From positions 124,001 through 188,000 of the forward strand of contig JADKDU010000006.1 in NCBI GenBank assembly GCA_016714495.1: a stretch of DNA of 64,000 bases, read 5' to 3'. The DNA is from Hyphomonadaceae bacterium. Lineage in GTDB: Bacteria > Pseudomonadota > Alphaproteobacteria > Caulobacterales > Hyphomonadaceae. The position numbers were made by a program, and so were the translations under genes. The notes under the pieces are model-generated. The model was given only the letters and a program-made list of their open reading frames with translations, ran no database searches and was not told the origin of the DNA. Positions 35,176 to 43,697 of this stretch are shown here, piece after piece (position 1 is the first letter of the stretch; every line of letters starts with the position of its first letter).

Positions 35176-35379
35176 ATGATCGCCGAGGACCTGACTGACA
35201 CCACAGACCTGGGTGCAGCCGCCGTGCTGGTGGCGATGAATGCGGACCGCGATCTGGTTCGTGCGGGCGAGGAGCTCAAAGAGAATGGCTACTTGTTGAA
35301 CTGCCATGTAACCCCGCTCGGCCGCGAAGTGGCGAAGGAACTCCGTCGCAAGGGCATCCTGGCCGACACGGAAGACTGA
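35176..35379 (+). CDS. Small hypothetical protein upstream of SRAP gene
   Basis: 67 residues from ATG 35176 (the open frame extends to 35092 but the extra part is atypical). The end, ELKENGYLLNCHVTPLGREVAKELRRKGI, resembles a winged-helix wing and recognition element. It stops 6 bp before the SRAP gene, suggesting co-expression. Function unknown. Confidence 0.55.
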   Translation: MIAEDLTDTTDLGAAAVLVAMNADRDLVRAGEELKENGYLLNCHVTPLGREVAKELRRKGILADTED

Positions 35380-35385
35380 CAAGGG

Positions 35386-36027
35386 ATGTGCAACCACTAC
35401 CGCCAGGCGATTCTGAAGGGCGAGACGATCCGGGGCTGGTCGATCGACCAGTTCTCCGAGATCAAGGTCCAGATCCGCTTTCACAACATGGCGCCTGACG
35501 TCTTCCCTGATCGCGAGGGCCTCGTGATCAGGCTGCAGGACGGCAAGCCAGCGATCGAAGCCATGCGCTGGGGCTTTCCACCGCCGCCAGCCGCCGCCGC
35601 GGCTTACGTCACCAACGTGCGCAACACGAAGTCAGGCTTCTGGAAGCCATGGCTGAAGGAGGCGCATCGCTGCCTCGTGCCCGTCGCGCAATTTGCAGAG
35701 CCGGATCCCGAAAAGCCGAAGCCCCGGGCGGAACGCTGGTTCGCGCGCCCGGACCGCGCGCCCATGTTCTTCGCCGGCATCTGGCGGGAGTGGGACGGCG
35801 ACCGCGGACCGAAGTCGAAGCCGGTTGCCGGGCCGCACCTGCTGTTCTCGTTTCTGACGACCGAGCCCAACGCCGTGGTCGCGCGGATCCACCCCAAGGC
35901 CATGCCCGTGATCATCGCGTCTGCAGATGCGCAGACGTGGCTGACGGCGCCGATGCCTGAAGCGCTCACACTGCAGCGACCGGCTCCCGATGACGCGCTG
36001 GTGGCGCTACCGCGCGACGCGGTCTAG
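35386..36027 (+). CDS. SOS-response-associated peptidase (SRAP/HMCES-like)
   Basis: 213 residues. SRAP proteins form a covalent thiazolidine link with abasic sites in single-stranded DNA through Cys2, exposed when Met1 is removed. The start MCNHYR keeps Cys2 (MCGRY in E. coli YedK). Asn (TNVRNT), Glu (VAQFAEP) and His (IHPKAMPVII) active-site positions are all present. The MCNHYR variant is common in alphaproteobacteria. No LexA box was recognised upstream. Confidence 0.9.
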   Translation: MCNHYRQAILKGETIRGWSIDQFSEIKVQIRFHNMAPDVFPDREGLVIRLQDGKPAIEAMRWGFPPPPAAAAAYVTNVRNTKSGFWKPWLKEAHRCLVPVAQFAEPDPEKPKPRAERWFARPDRAPMFFAGIWREWDGDRGPKSKPVAGPHLLFSFLTTEPNAVVARIHPKAMPVIIASADAQTWLTAPMPEALTLQRPAPDDALVALPRDAV

Positions 36028-36546
36028 TTCGTCCTGCGCCGCCTGCGCAGCGTCAGGCGCAGGAGCGTCAGCGCCTGGCAGATGCTGTCCGCCATGCCGG
36101 CGCCCGCTGATCCAGCTGCCGCGCAATCAGTGGAGCGGATCATATTACGCCACGATCGCGCTGTCCTCTCCCTATCAAACCTGATGTGACCATAGAGCGT
36201 GCCTCGCCGCGTCGCCGTTAATCTAGGCCGAGTTGGCCGAGGCCCGGTAGCACGATGCTCCCCATCGAACCGGCGGGCGGCCGATGAGCTAGCGCCTGAT
36301 CGGCCCCCTCCACCGCTATGAGACGACCTGAGAGTACGAGGAGCGATGAACGCTAGCGTTTCCTAAGCGTGGCCCTTGGCTCATGCATAAAAGTCATGAC
36401 CGTGCCGAGAGCGCTTGTTGCACTCAATCTTGGCAGGTTCCCCTCGGATTTGCTTTCCGCGTCGTCGTCGTGGAGGGACGCTTGGAGGGACGAGGCGGCA
36501 CGACTGTGAAAAAAATCAGCGTTTCGTCGAAAATTCTGCTTGAGGC
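36028..36546. other. Intergenic, right edge of the accessory region
   Basis: About 520 bp between the SRAP gene and tRNA-Val 3' end. This is where an integrase gene would be expected if the region were an intact island; no such gene or fragment was recognised. Confidence 0.45.
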
Positions 36547-36556
36547 TGGTGGGCGG
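36543..36556. repeat. 14-bp direct repeat at tRNA-Val 3' end (candidate att site, right)
   Basis: AGGCTGGTGGGCGG, identical to 7034-7047. It covers the CCA end and the distal acceptor stem of the minus-strand tRNA. The region between the copies lies on the 3' side of the tRNA, the correct side for an integrated island. Confidence 0.5.
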
Positions 36557-36621
36557 TACAGGGATCGAACCTGTGACCCCTACCATGTCAAGGTAGTGCT
36601 CTACCGCTGAGCTAACCGCCC
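36547..36621 (-). tRNA. tRNA-Val (GAC)
   Basis: 75 nt on the minus strand with a 7-bp acceptor stem (GGGCGGT/ACCGCCC), D arm TAGCTCAGCGGTAGAGC, anticodon arm CTACC-TTGACAT-GGTAG giving anticodon GAC, and T arm with GGTTCGATCC. The CCA end is encoded. All expected arms are intact. Confidence 0.97.
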
Positions 36622-36732
36622 AATCCAGCCTTTAGAACACGCCCTTCCGGGCGAGGGGCGTCTAATGCCCCCAAGCGGCGGTCGCGTCAATGCCGGCAAA
36701 CCGCCCGCAAAATCGGGATTGAAAGCCGACCG

Positions 36733-37092
36733 TCAGGCCGCCATCACGCGTTCGACCTCGTCCACCAGCTCGCGCAGGTGGAATGGTTTGGACAACACCT
36801 TGGCGCCAGCGGGCGTCGGGCCGCCGGCGGACAGGGCAACGCCGGCAAAGCCTGTGATGAAAACGATCTTCATGGCGGGATCGAGTTCCGCGCCGCGGCG
36901 CGCAAGCTCGATGCCATCTAGCCCCGGCATGACGATGTCGGTGAGCAGGAGGTCGAAGACTTCCCGTTCGAGCGCCTTGAGGGCTGTGCGACCTTCGTCG
37001 AAGTCTTTGACGACGTGGCCGGCGCGCTTCAGCGCGTTGACGAGAAAGCCCCGCAGGCTGTCGTCATCCTCGGCGAGGAGTATCTTGGCCAT
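36733..37092 (-). CDS. cpdR: CpdR-type single-domain response regulator
   Basis: 119 residues, a receiver domain only: acidic pocket EDD (8-10), phospho-Asp52 in TDIVMPGLDGIELARR, Thr and Lys in FITGF and VLSKPFHLRELVDEVERV. The C-terminal half is nearly diagnostic of CpdR, which in unphosphorylated form brings ClpXP to the cell pole and starts degradation of CtrA and other substrates. In Caulobacter CpdR is phosphorylated via CckA-ChpT. Its position beside N-formylglutamate amidohydrolase is typical for this lineage (from memory). Confidence 0.92.
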   Translation of the reverse strand: MAKILLAEDDDSLRGFLVNALKRAGHVVKDFDEGRTALKALEREVFDLLLTDIVMPGLDGIELARRGAELDPAMKIVFITGFAGVALSAGGPTPAGAKVLSKPFHLRELVDEVERVMAA

Positions 37093-37194
37093 GACGTCCT
37101 GGACCTTCGACCGGCGCTGCTACGGTACGATTTGTGAGGCGGCATGGTAAAGCAGGTATGAACACCGCTTGACCCTGACGCTGCGTCCGAAAAT

Positions 37195-38190
37195 ATGAGC
37201 CAGATGTTTCCCGGGCTTATGATCTTCTCCGATCCGGCGTCCGCCGATCCGAAATCCCGTTCGCCCGAGGCGGAACGGACCGGGTTTTCGTTTTCGATCG
37301 ACGAGCCGGTTTCGGTCGTTTCGCCCGCGGTATTTGCCTCGCCGCACTCCGGACGCCTTTATCCAAAAGGATTTCTGGAGACATGTTCGGCGGCGGCACT
37401 GGATATGCGGCGCATCGAGGACGCCTATGTCGACCGTCTGCTGGCGGACGTGCACGAGTCAGGATCGCCGGTGATCTGCGGCCTCGTGGCGCGGGCTTTT
37501 GTGGATCTCAACCGGGCTGAGTCCGAAATGGACCCGGGAATGTTCGAGGACCCCTCCCCGGCCTGGTATGCCCAGCGCTCGCCCCGAGTAGATGCAGGAC
37601 TGGGCTGTATTCCCCGCGTCGCGTTCAACGGAACGCCAATCTACAGCCGCAAGCTGAAGCGGGATGAGGCGGACCGCAGGCTTGAGCAGGTCTACAAACC
37701 CTATCATCGGGCTCTGGAAGCCCTGCTGAAGCGGGCTCAGGCCATGTTTGGCCAAGCCTGGCTGATCGATTGCCATTCTATGCCAGCTGAAGCCGAATCC
37801 CACCGCTCGCCCGACATTGTCATAGGTGACCGCTTCGGAGCCTCGTGCAGCGCAGGACTGGCGGATTTCGTTGAATCACTCTTCAGGGCGCGCGGGTATA
37901 CGACCGCCCGGAATTCACCTTACGCTGGGGGATACGCCACGCTGGCCCATGGCCAGCCCTCGCTCGGCCGGCATGCCCTGCAGATCGAGTTGCGGCGCAG
38001 ACTTTATCTGGATGAGGCTAAAGTGGAGCCCCATGAGGGCTTCCTTACGCTGCGACGCCATATGGGCGAAATAGCGCGGGAGATTTGCGCCTACACGCGC
38101 GCCGAAGTCGGATTAAATGTTGAAAATACAAAGAAGAAGGCCGCGCTGGATACCAGCGCGGCCAAAGGTTTAGGGAGGAAACGCCCATAA
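37195..38190 (+). CDS. N-formylglutamate amidohydrolase
   Basis: 331 residues; hydrolyses N-formylglutamate to formate and glutamate in histidine breakdown, though many family members act on other N-acyl or muropeptide-like substrates. VFASPHSGRLYP, VDLNRAESEMDP and WLIDCHSMP are the family's metal and active-site motifs; AGGYATLAHGQPSLGRHALQIELRR follows. Starts at 37204 and 37219 are also possible. Divergent from cpdR. The 3' end lies in a structured hairpin region (38139-38211), and the last ~20 residues are Lys/Ala-rich. Confidence 0.88.
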   Translation: MSQMFPGLMIFSDPASADPKSRSPEAERTGFSFSIDEPVSVVSPAVFASPHSGRLYPKGFLETCSAAALDMRRIEDAYVDRLLADVHESGSPVICGLVARAFVDLNRAESEMDPGMFEDPSPAWYAQRSPRVDAGLGCIPRVAFNGTPIYSRKLKRDEADRRLEQVYKPYHRALEALLKRAQAMFGQAWLIDCHSMPAEAESHRSPDIVIGDRFGASCSAGLADFVESLFRARGYTTARNSPYAGGYATLAHGQPSLGRHALQIELRRRLYLDEAKVEPHEGFLTLRRHMGEIAREICAYTRAEVGLNVENTKKKAALDTSAAKGLGRKRP

Positions 38191-38211
38191 GGGCAGCGGC
38201 TCCGAAGAGCC
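38139..38211 (+). other. Three consecutive hairpins around the amidohydrolase stop codon
   Basis: Hairpin 1: GGCCGCGCTGG (38139-38149), loop ATA, CCAGCGCGGCC (38153-38163). Hairpin 2: GCCC-ATAA-GGGC (38183-38194) with the stop codon TAA in its loop. Hairpin 3: GGCTC-CGAA-GAGCC (38198-38211). The linker holds AGGGAGGAAAC. Such regular structure suggests an RNA element or processed 3' end rather than coding pressure alone. Confidence 0.5.
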
Positions 38212-38456
38212 ACGAATTGAATTTACGCTGCACTGCGAAAAGCTCAAGTCGGAATATGCCTGGTGCGTCGTATTTGCGCAGTTTGCTGGTAAAAGTCATA
38301 TTCTGACGGCTTCTAAGGCGCCGTTGACCAGTAATCGGCCAACCATCTTCTGCTGCGTTGCACAAAGTTCACGCTGAACGTGTGGCAAGCGCTTTGCTGC
38401 TCAACCGCACGACGGTCCCTGAATGGTACGGGCCCGGCGTAGCGGGAGTATGATGA

Positions 38457-38855
38457 ATGGCCACTGATGTGGATATCTATGTCGGCAAGCGGCTTCGTCG
38501 CCGTCGCCGGCTGCTGGGTCTGACCCAGCAAGACCTGGCCAGCCAGGTCGGCGTGCGTTTCCAACAGATCCAGAAATATGAGTGCGGCGCGAACCGGATC
38601 ACGGCGAGCCGCCTTTTCAGCCTCGGCACTGCCCTGAACGTAAATATCAACTACTTTTTCGACGGCCTCGCGCCGGACGGCAAACAAGCGCCCGCCAACG
38701 ATCAGAATGACCGCCTCTCGGGCGACATTCTTTCGCAGAAAGAGACCCTGGAACTCGTGCGCGCCTATTACAGGCTCTCCGAGCGCCCGCGTCGTCGCCT
38801 GCTCGACCTCGCCAAAGCCCTCGAGGGCGATGGCTCGGACTCGGTCGCCTCGTAA
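38457..38855 (+). CDS. XRE-family transcriptional regulator
   Basis: 132 residues. The helix-turn-helix covers ~10-65 (KRLRRRRRLLGLTQQDLASQVGVRFQQIQKYECGANRI and ASRLFSLGTALNV). The C-terminal half (LELVRAYYRLSERPRRRLLDLAKAL) is a short helical tail common in this alphaproteobacterial group, and could mediate oligomerisation. Targets unknown. It precedes hisN by about 120 bp. Confidence 0.9.
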   Translation: MATDVDIYVGKRLRRRRRLLGLTQQDLASQVGVRFQQIQKYECGANRITASRLFSLGTALNVNINYFFDGLAPDGKQAPANDQNDRLSGDILSQKETLELVRAYYRLSERPRRRLLDLAKALEGDGSDSVAS

Positions 38856-38972
38856 GCTGAACGCCCCCCTACGCCAACGCGCCCGGCCAGGATCAATCCG
38901 GCCGGGCGACAGCGCGTCCGGCCGGACGGTTTGTCTTGCGGGAACTGGGTCCGGGAGGCAAAGGTCCGATCC

Positions 38973-39779
38973 ATGCCGGACCCTGCCCTCGCCCGCTCTC
39001 TTCTGCCGCTGGCCTTGCGTCTCTCAGACGCCGCCCGAGCGGCGATTCTTCCGATCTTCCGCACGGCTGCGGCCTGCAATCCCCACAACAAGGATCTGAA
39101 CGGGTTCGATCCGGTAACGGAGGCCGATCGCGCCTCAGAACGGGTGATGCGGGAAATCATCAGCGCGGAACGTCCTGACGACGCCGTCGAGGGCGAGGAG
39201 TATGGCTCCAGCCCCGGCAAGTCGGGCCTCACCTGGTATCTCGACCCGATCGACGGCACGCGCGCCTTTGTCGCCGGCCTTCCCTCATGGTGCGTGCTGA
39301 TCGGACTGGTGAAAGACGGTGGGCCCATCCTTGGAATCATCGATCAACCTTGGCTCGACGAACGCTATATCGGCGTGGGCGATGAAGCCTGGCTCGACTG
39401 CCGCGCCGCACGCACAAAGCTGAAAACCCGCGATTGCAAACAACTTACGCAGGCTGTGCTATCGACAACGGACCCGTTCATTCTGACGCCGCCCGAACGC
39501 GGCGCGTTCGAGCACATACGCGCCACAGCTCGCCTCACCCGCTACGGCCTCGACGCCTACGCCTATGCCCGGCTCGCCGCCGGAACGATCGACATGGTCG
39601 CCGAGAGCGGGCTCAAATCGCACGACGTGGCCGCCCTGATCCCAGTGATCGAAGGCGCAGGCGGTGTCGTCACCGACTGGCGCGGCCGCCCGGCGCAGCT
39701 CGGCGGCCAGATCGTCGCCGCTGCGAACCGCACGATCCTTGACGAGGCGCTGGTCTCCCTCCGGCGCTCGGCCCTCTAG
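38973..39779 (+). CDS. hisN: Histidinol-phosphatase, inositol monophosphatase family
   Basis: 268 residues from ATG 38973. Metal-dependent phosphatase core is intact: EADRASE (motif near the N-terminus), EGEEYG, LDPIDGTRAFVAG and LKSHDVAALIPVIEGAGGVVTDW. The call to HisN, the histidinol-phosphatase of alphaproteobacteria, over generic inositol monophosphatase rests on EEYGSSPG and overall style. HisN makes histidinol in histidine biosynthesis. It lies 17 bp upstream of a TerB-like gene. Confidence 0.85.
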   Translation: MPDPALARSLLPLALRLSDAARAAILPIFRTAAACNPHNKDLNGFDPVTEADRASERVMREIISAERPDDAVEGEEYGSSPGKSGLTWYLDPIDGTRAFVAGLPSWCVLIGLVKDGGPILGIIDQPWLDERYIGVGDEAWLDCRAARTKLKTRDCKQLTQAVLSTTDPFILTPPERGAFEHIRATARLTRYGLDAYAYARLAAGTIDMVAESGLKSHDVAALIPVIEGAGGVVTDWRGRPAQLGGQIVAAANRTILDEALVSLRRSAL

Positions 39780-39796
39780 CCACAGGAAGCCTTCCC

Positions 39797-40162
39797 ATGA
39801 CCCCGGTCCTTCTCAACGCCGCCCGCGCTTTCGCCATGGTGACGTTCGCCGACGGCAATCTGACGCCAGCCGAGCAGCAGCGCTTTGGCAAGGTTGTCGA
39901 ACAGGAGGCGCTACTGAACCATCACGGCCATGCCGAGATCGGAGACGCCTGGGCCCAGGCCTCGCGCGAGGTTCATGCGACCCAGAGCTTTGGTCCTGCG
40001 CTGATCACGATCCGCACCGAGGTGACGGCGGACGCCGAAAAGGCTCTGATGATGCGCATTGCGCAAGCCGCCGTGGTGGCCGACGGCAAGCTGGAAGCCC
40101 AGGAAAACGTGGCTGTCCGGGCTCTTGCCGAGGCGCTGGGGCTCGAAGCCGACAAGTATTGA
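39797..40162 (+). CDS. TerB-like helical protein
   Basis: 121 residues. Two similar metal-binding-like helical motifs, AFAMVTFADGNLTPAEQQRF (near the start) and AQAAVVADGKLEAQENVAVRALAEAL, give the TerB/DjlA fold, with acidic residues following xADG. TerB domains are linked to tellurite and stress responses but the precise role is unclear. It follows hisN by 17 bp and may be co-transcribed. Confidence 0.75.
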   Translation: MTPVLLNAARAFAMVTFADGNLTPAEQQRFGKVVEQEALLNHHGHAEIGDAWAQASREVHATQSFGPALITIRTEVTADAEKALMMRIAQAAVVADGKLEAQENVAVRALAEALGLEADKY

Positions 40163-40279
40163 ACGGCCTGCTGGAACGTTTGTCCGTCGCCTCCGTTGTT
40201 TAAAGAGTGTCCCGATATGTGGATGCGGGCTGACGCCTGCGTTCGGCCTGCTCGAACGGGACAGCAGGGAGGGCTGCAC

Positions 40280-40702
40280 ATGCGACCGCGCGCTGGAACA
40301 CTGCCTGTTACATTGGAGCCGCAGCTCGTCGTCGAAGTGCTCAGCCTCGCGCGTCAGCACGATGAAATGCTCAAGGAGGCGCGGCAGGACCTGTTCCGCG
40401 CCGAGACCAAACTCAATGTCGAACGCCGCTGGCAATGGCCTGTGCGCATTGGCTGCCTCGCGCTTGGCGCGGGCGGGCTCGCCGCCTTCCAGAACGAAGC
40501 GCTGATGGCCGCCACGGGTGAGTATTTCAGATCAACGGCCTCTCAGATCGCAAGCGCAGGTAATGTCGCGCTCGTGAGCCTTGTGGTCGTCGGCATCACG
40601 ATCTACGCGGCCGTCTGGCTGATCCGCCGCTCGTTGCGCGGCCCGACGCCAGAGCGGCTTAACCGCACGATGGACGATACGCAGCACCAGTTGCTGCACT
40701 AG
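40280..40702 (+). CDS. Small two-helix membrane protein
   Basis: 140 residues from ATG 40280, which has GGGAGGG seven bases upstream. A predicted N-terminal amphipathic helix (LSLARQHDEMLKEARQDLFRAETKL) is followed by two hydrophobic segments (IGCLALGAGGLAAF and NVALVSLVVVGITIYAAVWLI). No family recognised; a role in coiled-coil assembly at the membrane is possible. Confidence 0.7.
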   Translation: MRPRAGTLPVTLEPQLVVEVLSLARQHDEMLKEARQDLFRAETKLNVERRWQWPVRIGCLALGAGGLAAFQNEALMAATGEYFRSTASQIASAGNVALVSLVVVGITIYAAVWLIRRSLRGPTPERLNRTMDDTQHQLLH

Positions 40703-40714
40703 GCAGATTCGCGA

Positions 40715-41674
40715 TCAGACCTTCGCGCGATCACACATCTCCTCAAACGCCTTCCAGAACTGGTCGCGGCGTTCGTCGGTCTCCATCAGGATTTCGTGCC
40801 CGGATCCCTGAACCGTGATGACCTTCGCAGCCTTGAGACGGCTGGCCAGTTTTCGCTGCGCTGACTTCTTCACGACGGTTTCTTCCGACGCGATTGCCAC
40901 CAGCATCGGCAGATCGCGCAGATGATTGAGCGCGTTTGGCGCGAACAGGCCGCGAAATGCATTCAGGGCGGACACGACCCATGCGATTGTCGGCTCGCCA
41001 AGTCCGAGCTTCGGTTCGGCTTCGATCAAGCGGCGATAGAGCCGCCAGCGCGGCTCGTAATGGGTGAGCTGATTGTTCTCGAATGTCTCGTCCGGCTGTG
41101 GCGGGCGCGCCTGCATGGCGCCGGCGCCGAAGCCTCGCATCGAATAACCGTACCAGCGCTGGAAGAACCAGATCGGTATGCCCCACATCGGCGCGGAAAA
41201 GGCGGCCGCCGCGACAATCAGGCGTCGTTCCCTCAAAGCCTCCAGCGCAATCGTGCCGCCCATCGAATGCGCCAGGATCACCCATGTCTTTGGCGCACGA
41301 CGTTCGATCTTTGCAAGGCCGCGCATCAGCGCCTCGACATACCAGTCGAAATTCCTGACATGGCCGGCCAGCGCATTCTTCAGCGGGCGTTGTGAAAGCC
41401 CCTGCCCCGGCCAGTCGAAGATCGCCACAGCGAAGCCGCGATCCTGAAGGTCGCGCGCGACCTCGAAATACTTCTCGATGAATTCCGAGCGGCCCGGACA
41501 GACGATGGCGAGACCGCGCGTCTTGACGCCGTTGTGCTTGGGCTCGGGCGCATAAAGCATGCGCAGGCGCATGCCGCCCTTGCCCTCGTACCAGATCACT
41601 TCCGCGCCCTGCGGCGGCGGGTTGTCCGACAGGAGGACAAGGTCGGCCTGGCTCTGCGAGGCGCCGTCGCCCAT
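40715..41674 (-). CDS. Alpha/beta hydrolase (lysophospholipase/monoglyceride lipase type)
   Basis: 319 residues. Nucleophile elbow AHSMGGT, oxyanion loop VCPGRSEFIEKY, acid residue region and final His in QGSGHEILMETDERRDQFW form a full catalytic set. This is the Hydrolase_4/PldB group, which cleaves monoacylglycerols or lysophospholipids. The stop of this gene is near the 40702 gene end (convergent), and its start is close to the SCP2 gene (5-bp gap), so these two likely form one transcript with a lipid role. Confidence 0.92.
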   Translation of the reverse strand: MGDGASQSQADLVLLSDNPPPQGAEVIWYEGKGGMRLRMLYAPEPKHNGVKTRGLAIVCPGRSEFIEKYFEVARDLQDRGFAVAIFDWPGQGLSQRPLKNALAGHVRNFDWYVEALMRGLAKIERRAPKTWVILAHSMGGTIALEALRERRLIVAAAAFSAPMWGIPIWFFQRWYGYSMRGFGAGAMQARPPQPDETFENNQLTHYEPRWRLYRRLIEAEPKLGLGEPTIAWVVSALNAFRGLFAPNALNHLRDLPMLVAIASEETVVKKSAQRKLASRLKAAKVITVQGSGHEILMETDERRDQFWKAFEEMCDRAKV

Positions 41675-41678
41675 GCGC

Positions 41679-41981
41679 CTACTTCAGTTTGGAAAACAGC
41701 GACTGGAGCTTCATCGCGACGCCCATGTCGCCCGCGACTTTCAGCTTGCCCTGCATGAAGGCCATGGTGGGGTCGAGCGCGCCTTGGGCGAGCTTGAGGA
41801 AATCATCGAAGCCGACCGTAACAGTCGCATCGGCTGCACCGTCTTCATTGGTGGCCTTGCCGGCCGCGCCATCGATCAGGAGCTTGCCGACCGAACCGAA
41901 GTCAAACTTGACCTTCTTGTCGAAGCCGGTGCCGCCAGCTAGGGCGGCCTGCACTTTTGCTGTGACGTCGTTGAGATCCAT
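41679..41981 (-). CDS. SCP2 sterol-binding domain protein
   Basis: 100 residues, all one SCP2 domain (GKLLIDGAAGKATNEDGAADATVTVGFDDFLKLAQGALDPTMAFMQGKLKVAGDMGVAMKL), a small hydrophobic-pocket carrier for lipids, fatty acyls or sterol-like molecules. It is upstream of the lipase-like hydrolase in the same direction and divergent from the acyl-CoA carboxylase, consistent with a lipid-metabolism neighbourhood. Confidence 0.93.
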   Translation of the reverse strand: MDLNDVTAKVQAALAGGTGFDKKVKFDFGSVGKLLIDGAAGKATNEDGAADATVTVGFDDFLKLAQGALDPTMAFMQGKLKVAGDMGVAMKLQSLFSKLK

Positions 41982-42112
41982 GTCTGACTCCTCGGGGATA
42001 TCGTTGCCCCTTTGTCGCGCGTTGCGGGGCGCGGTGCAACCGTCGGCAGGGCCACTAAAACCGCTCGCGGAGCTGCGGAGGCCCGGCTAGGGTTGCCTGC
42101 TCGGGAGGCAAC

Positions 42113-43660
42113 ATGAGCTGGAAAAGCCATATCGAAGAACTGCGTGCGCGCGAGCGGCTGGCCGAGCAGATGGGTGGCGAGGAACGCGTCGCGCGCCAGC
42201 GTGGGATGGGCAAGCTCACGGTGCGGGAACGGATCGCGTTTCTGGCTGATCCTGGGAGTTTCCACGAAGTCGGCAAGATCGCGGGCAAGACCGACTACGG
42301 GCCGGATGAAGCCATCGCCGAATTCCTGCCGGCGACGATGGTGTTCGGGCGAGCGACGCTGCTGGGGCGACCCGCTGTCATCCTTGGCGACGACTTCACG
42401 GTGCGCGGGGGCGCTTCGGACGCGTCGATCGCGGGCAAGATGCTGATGGCCGAGCAGATGGCGCATGAGTACGGCATGCCGATCGTGCGGATGATCGACG
42501 GCACGGGCGGCGGCGGGTCGGTGAAATCGCTGGAGACGAACCCACGCACTTACATTCCGACGACGCCGGCTTGGGAATGGCTGGTTGCGAATATGGCAAG
42601 AGCGCCGGTGGTTTCGCTGGCGCTGGGACCGTGCGCGGGGCTTGGAGCGGGACGAGTTGCGGCGAGCCATTTCTCGGTGATGGTGAAAGGCTTGAGCCAG
42701 GTGTTCGTGGCGGGGCCGCCGGTCGCGAAGGCGATTGGCGAGGACGTCGACAAGGAAGCCCTGGGCGGCTGGGAGATTCAGGGCCGCAACGGCGTTGTCG
42801 ATAACGTCGTGAATTCGGAACACGAAGCCTTTGAACAGGCGCGGCGGTTTCTGTCCTACCTGCCGTCCAACACGGATGAACTGCCGCCGGTTCTGCCGAG
42901 CGAGGATGATCCGAAGCGGAGGGAGGACTTCCTGCTCGATATCGTGCCCAAGGACGGCAAGACGCCTTACATGCCGCGCAAGATTATCGAGGCGGTTTGC
43001 GACAAGGGATCGTTCTTCGAGATCGGCGCGCTGTGGGGGCGGCAGGTCGTGACGGGGCTTGCGCGGATCGACGGGCACCCGGTCGCGATACTCGCGGGCG
43101 ATCCGTTCTTTCTTGATGGCGCATGGACGGCCGATGCTTGTGACAAGGTCGTGAGGCATTTCGATCTGGCGGATACGTTCCATCTGCCGATCGTGCACTT
43201 CGTCGATTGCCCCGGATTTGCAGTCGGCGTGAAGCACGAGAAGGCCGGCGTGACGCGCAAGGGCGTGCGGGCGATGGCGGCGGTCTATCAGGTGCAGACG
43301 CCGATCCTGCCGGTGGTGATCCGCAAGGCTTATGGGCTGGCCGGAAGCGTGATGTTCAATCCGACGCGGACGCGGTGGCGGTATTGCTGGCCGTCGGGCG
43401 ACTGGGGTTCGTTGCCGATGGCTGGGGGAATTGAGGCGGCTTACAAGCGGCAGCTGGAAGGATCAGCTGATCCCGAGGCGGAGCTGAAGGAGCTCTATCG
43501 CAAGTTCGAGGCGATGCGCTCGCCATTCCGGACGGCGGAGGCTTTCATTGCCGAGGAGATAATCGATCCGCGCGATACGCGGCCGCTGGCGGCGGACTTC
43601 GTGCACCATGCCTATCGCGTGCTGAAGCCAGGGCCGCGGAGTTTCGGAATGCGGCCATGA
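42113..43660 (+). CDS. Acyl-CoA carboxylase carboxyltransferase subunit
   Basis: 515 residues, biotin-dependent carboxyltransferase (PccB/MccB type). The two crotonase-like halves are visible: oxyanion-hole GTGGGG...GLGAGRVAASHFSVMVKG in the first, and GFAVGVKHEKAGVTRKGVRAMAA and KAYGLAGSVMFN in the second. It acts with a biotin carboxylase/carrier subunit to make methylmalonyl-, methylcrotonyl- or related CoA. No biotin carboxylase lies in the window, so the alpha subunit is elsewhere. Substrate type cannot be fixed from motif inspection. Confidence 0.9.
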   Translation: MSWKSHIEELRARERLAEQMGGEERVARQRGMGKLTVRERIAFLADPGSFHEVGKIAGKTDYGPDEAIAEFLPATMVFGRATLLGRPAVILGDDFTVRGGASDASIAGKMLMAEQMAHEYGMPIVRMIDGTGGGGSVKSLETNPRTYIPTTPAWEWLVANMARAPVVSLALGPCAGLGAGRVAASHFSVMVKGLSQVFVAGPPVAKAIGEDVDKEALGGWEIQGRNGVVDNVVNSEHEAFEQARRFLSYLPSNTDELPPVLPSEDDPKRREDFLLDIVPKDGKTPYMPRKIIEAVCDKGSFFEIGALWGRQVVTGLARIDGHPVAILAGDPFFLDGAWTADACDKVVRHFDLADTFHLPIVHFVDCPGFAVGVKHEKAGVTRKGVRAMAAVYQVQTPILPVVIRKAYGLAGSVMFNPTRTRWRYCWPSGDWGSLPMAGGIEAAYKRQLEGSADPEAELKELYRKFEAMRSPFRTAEAFIAEEIIDPRDTRPLAADFVHHAYRVLKPGPRSFGMRP

Positions 43661-43697
43661 GGGCGCGATATCCGGACGGCTTCATACCCCGTTCTCG

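Noticed and set aside
41939..43237. 432-codon minus-strand frame opposite the acyl-CoA carboxylase
   Set aside because: Arg/His-rich with no fold signal; it mirrors the codon bias of the clear carboxylase gene on the other strand.
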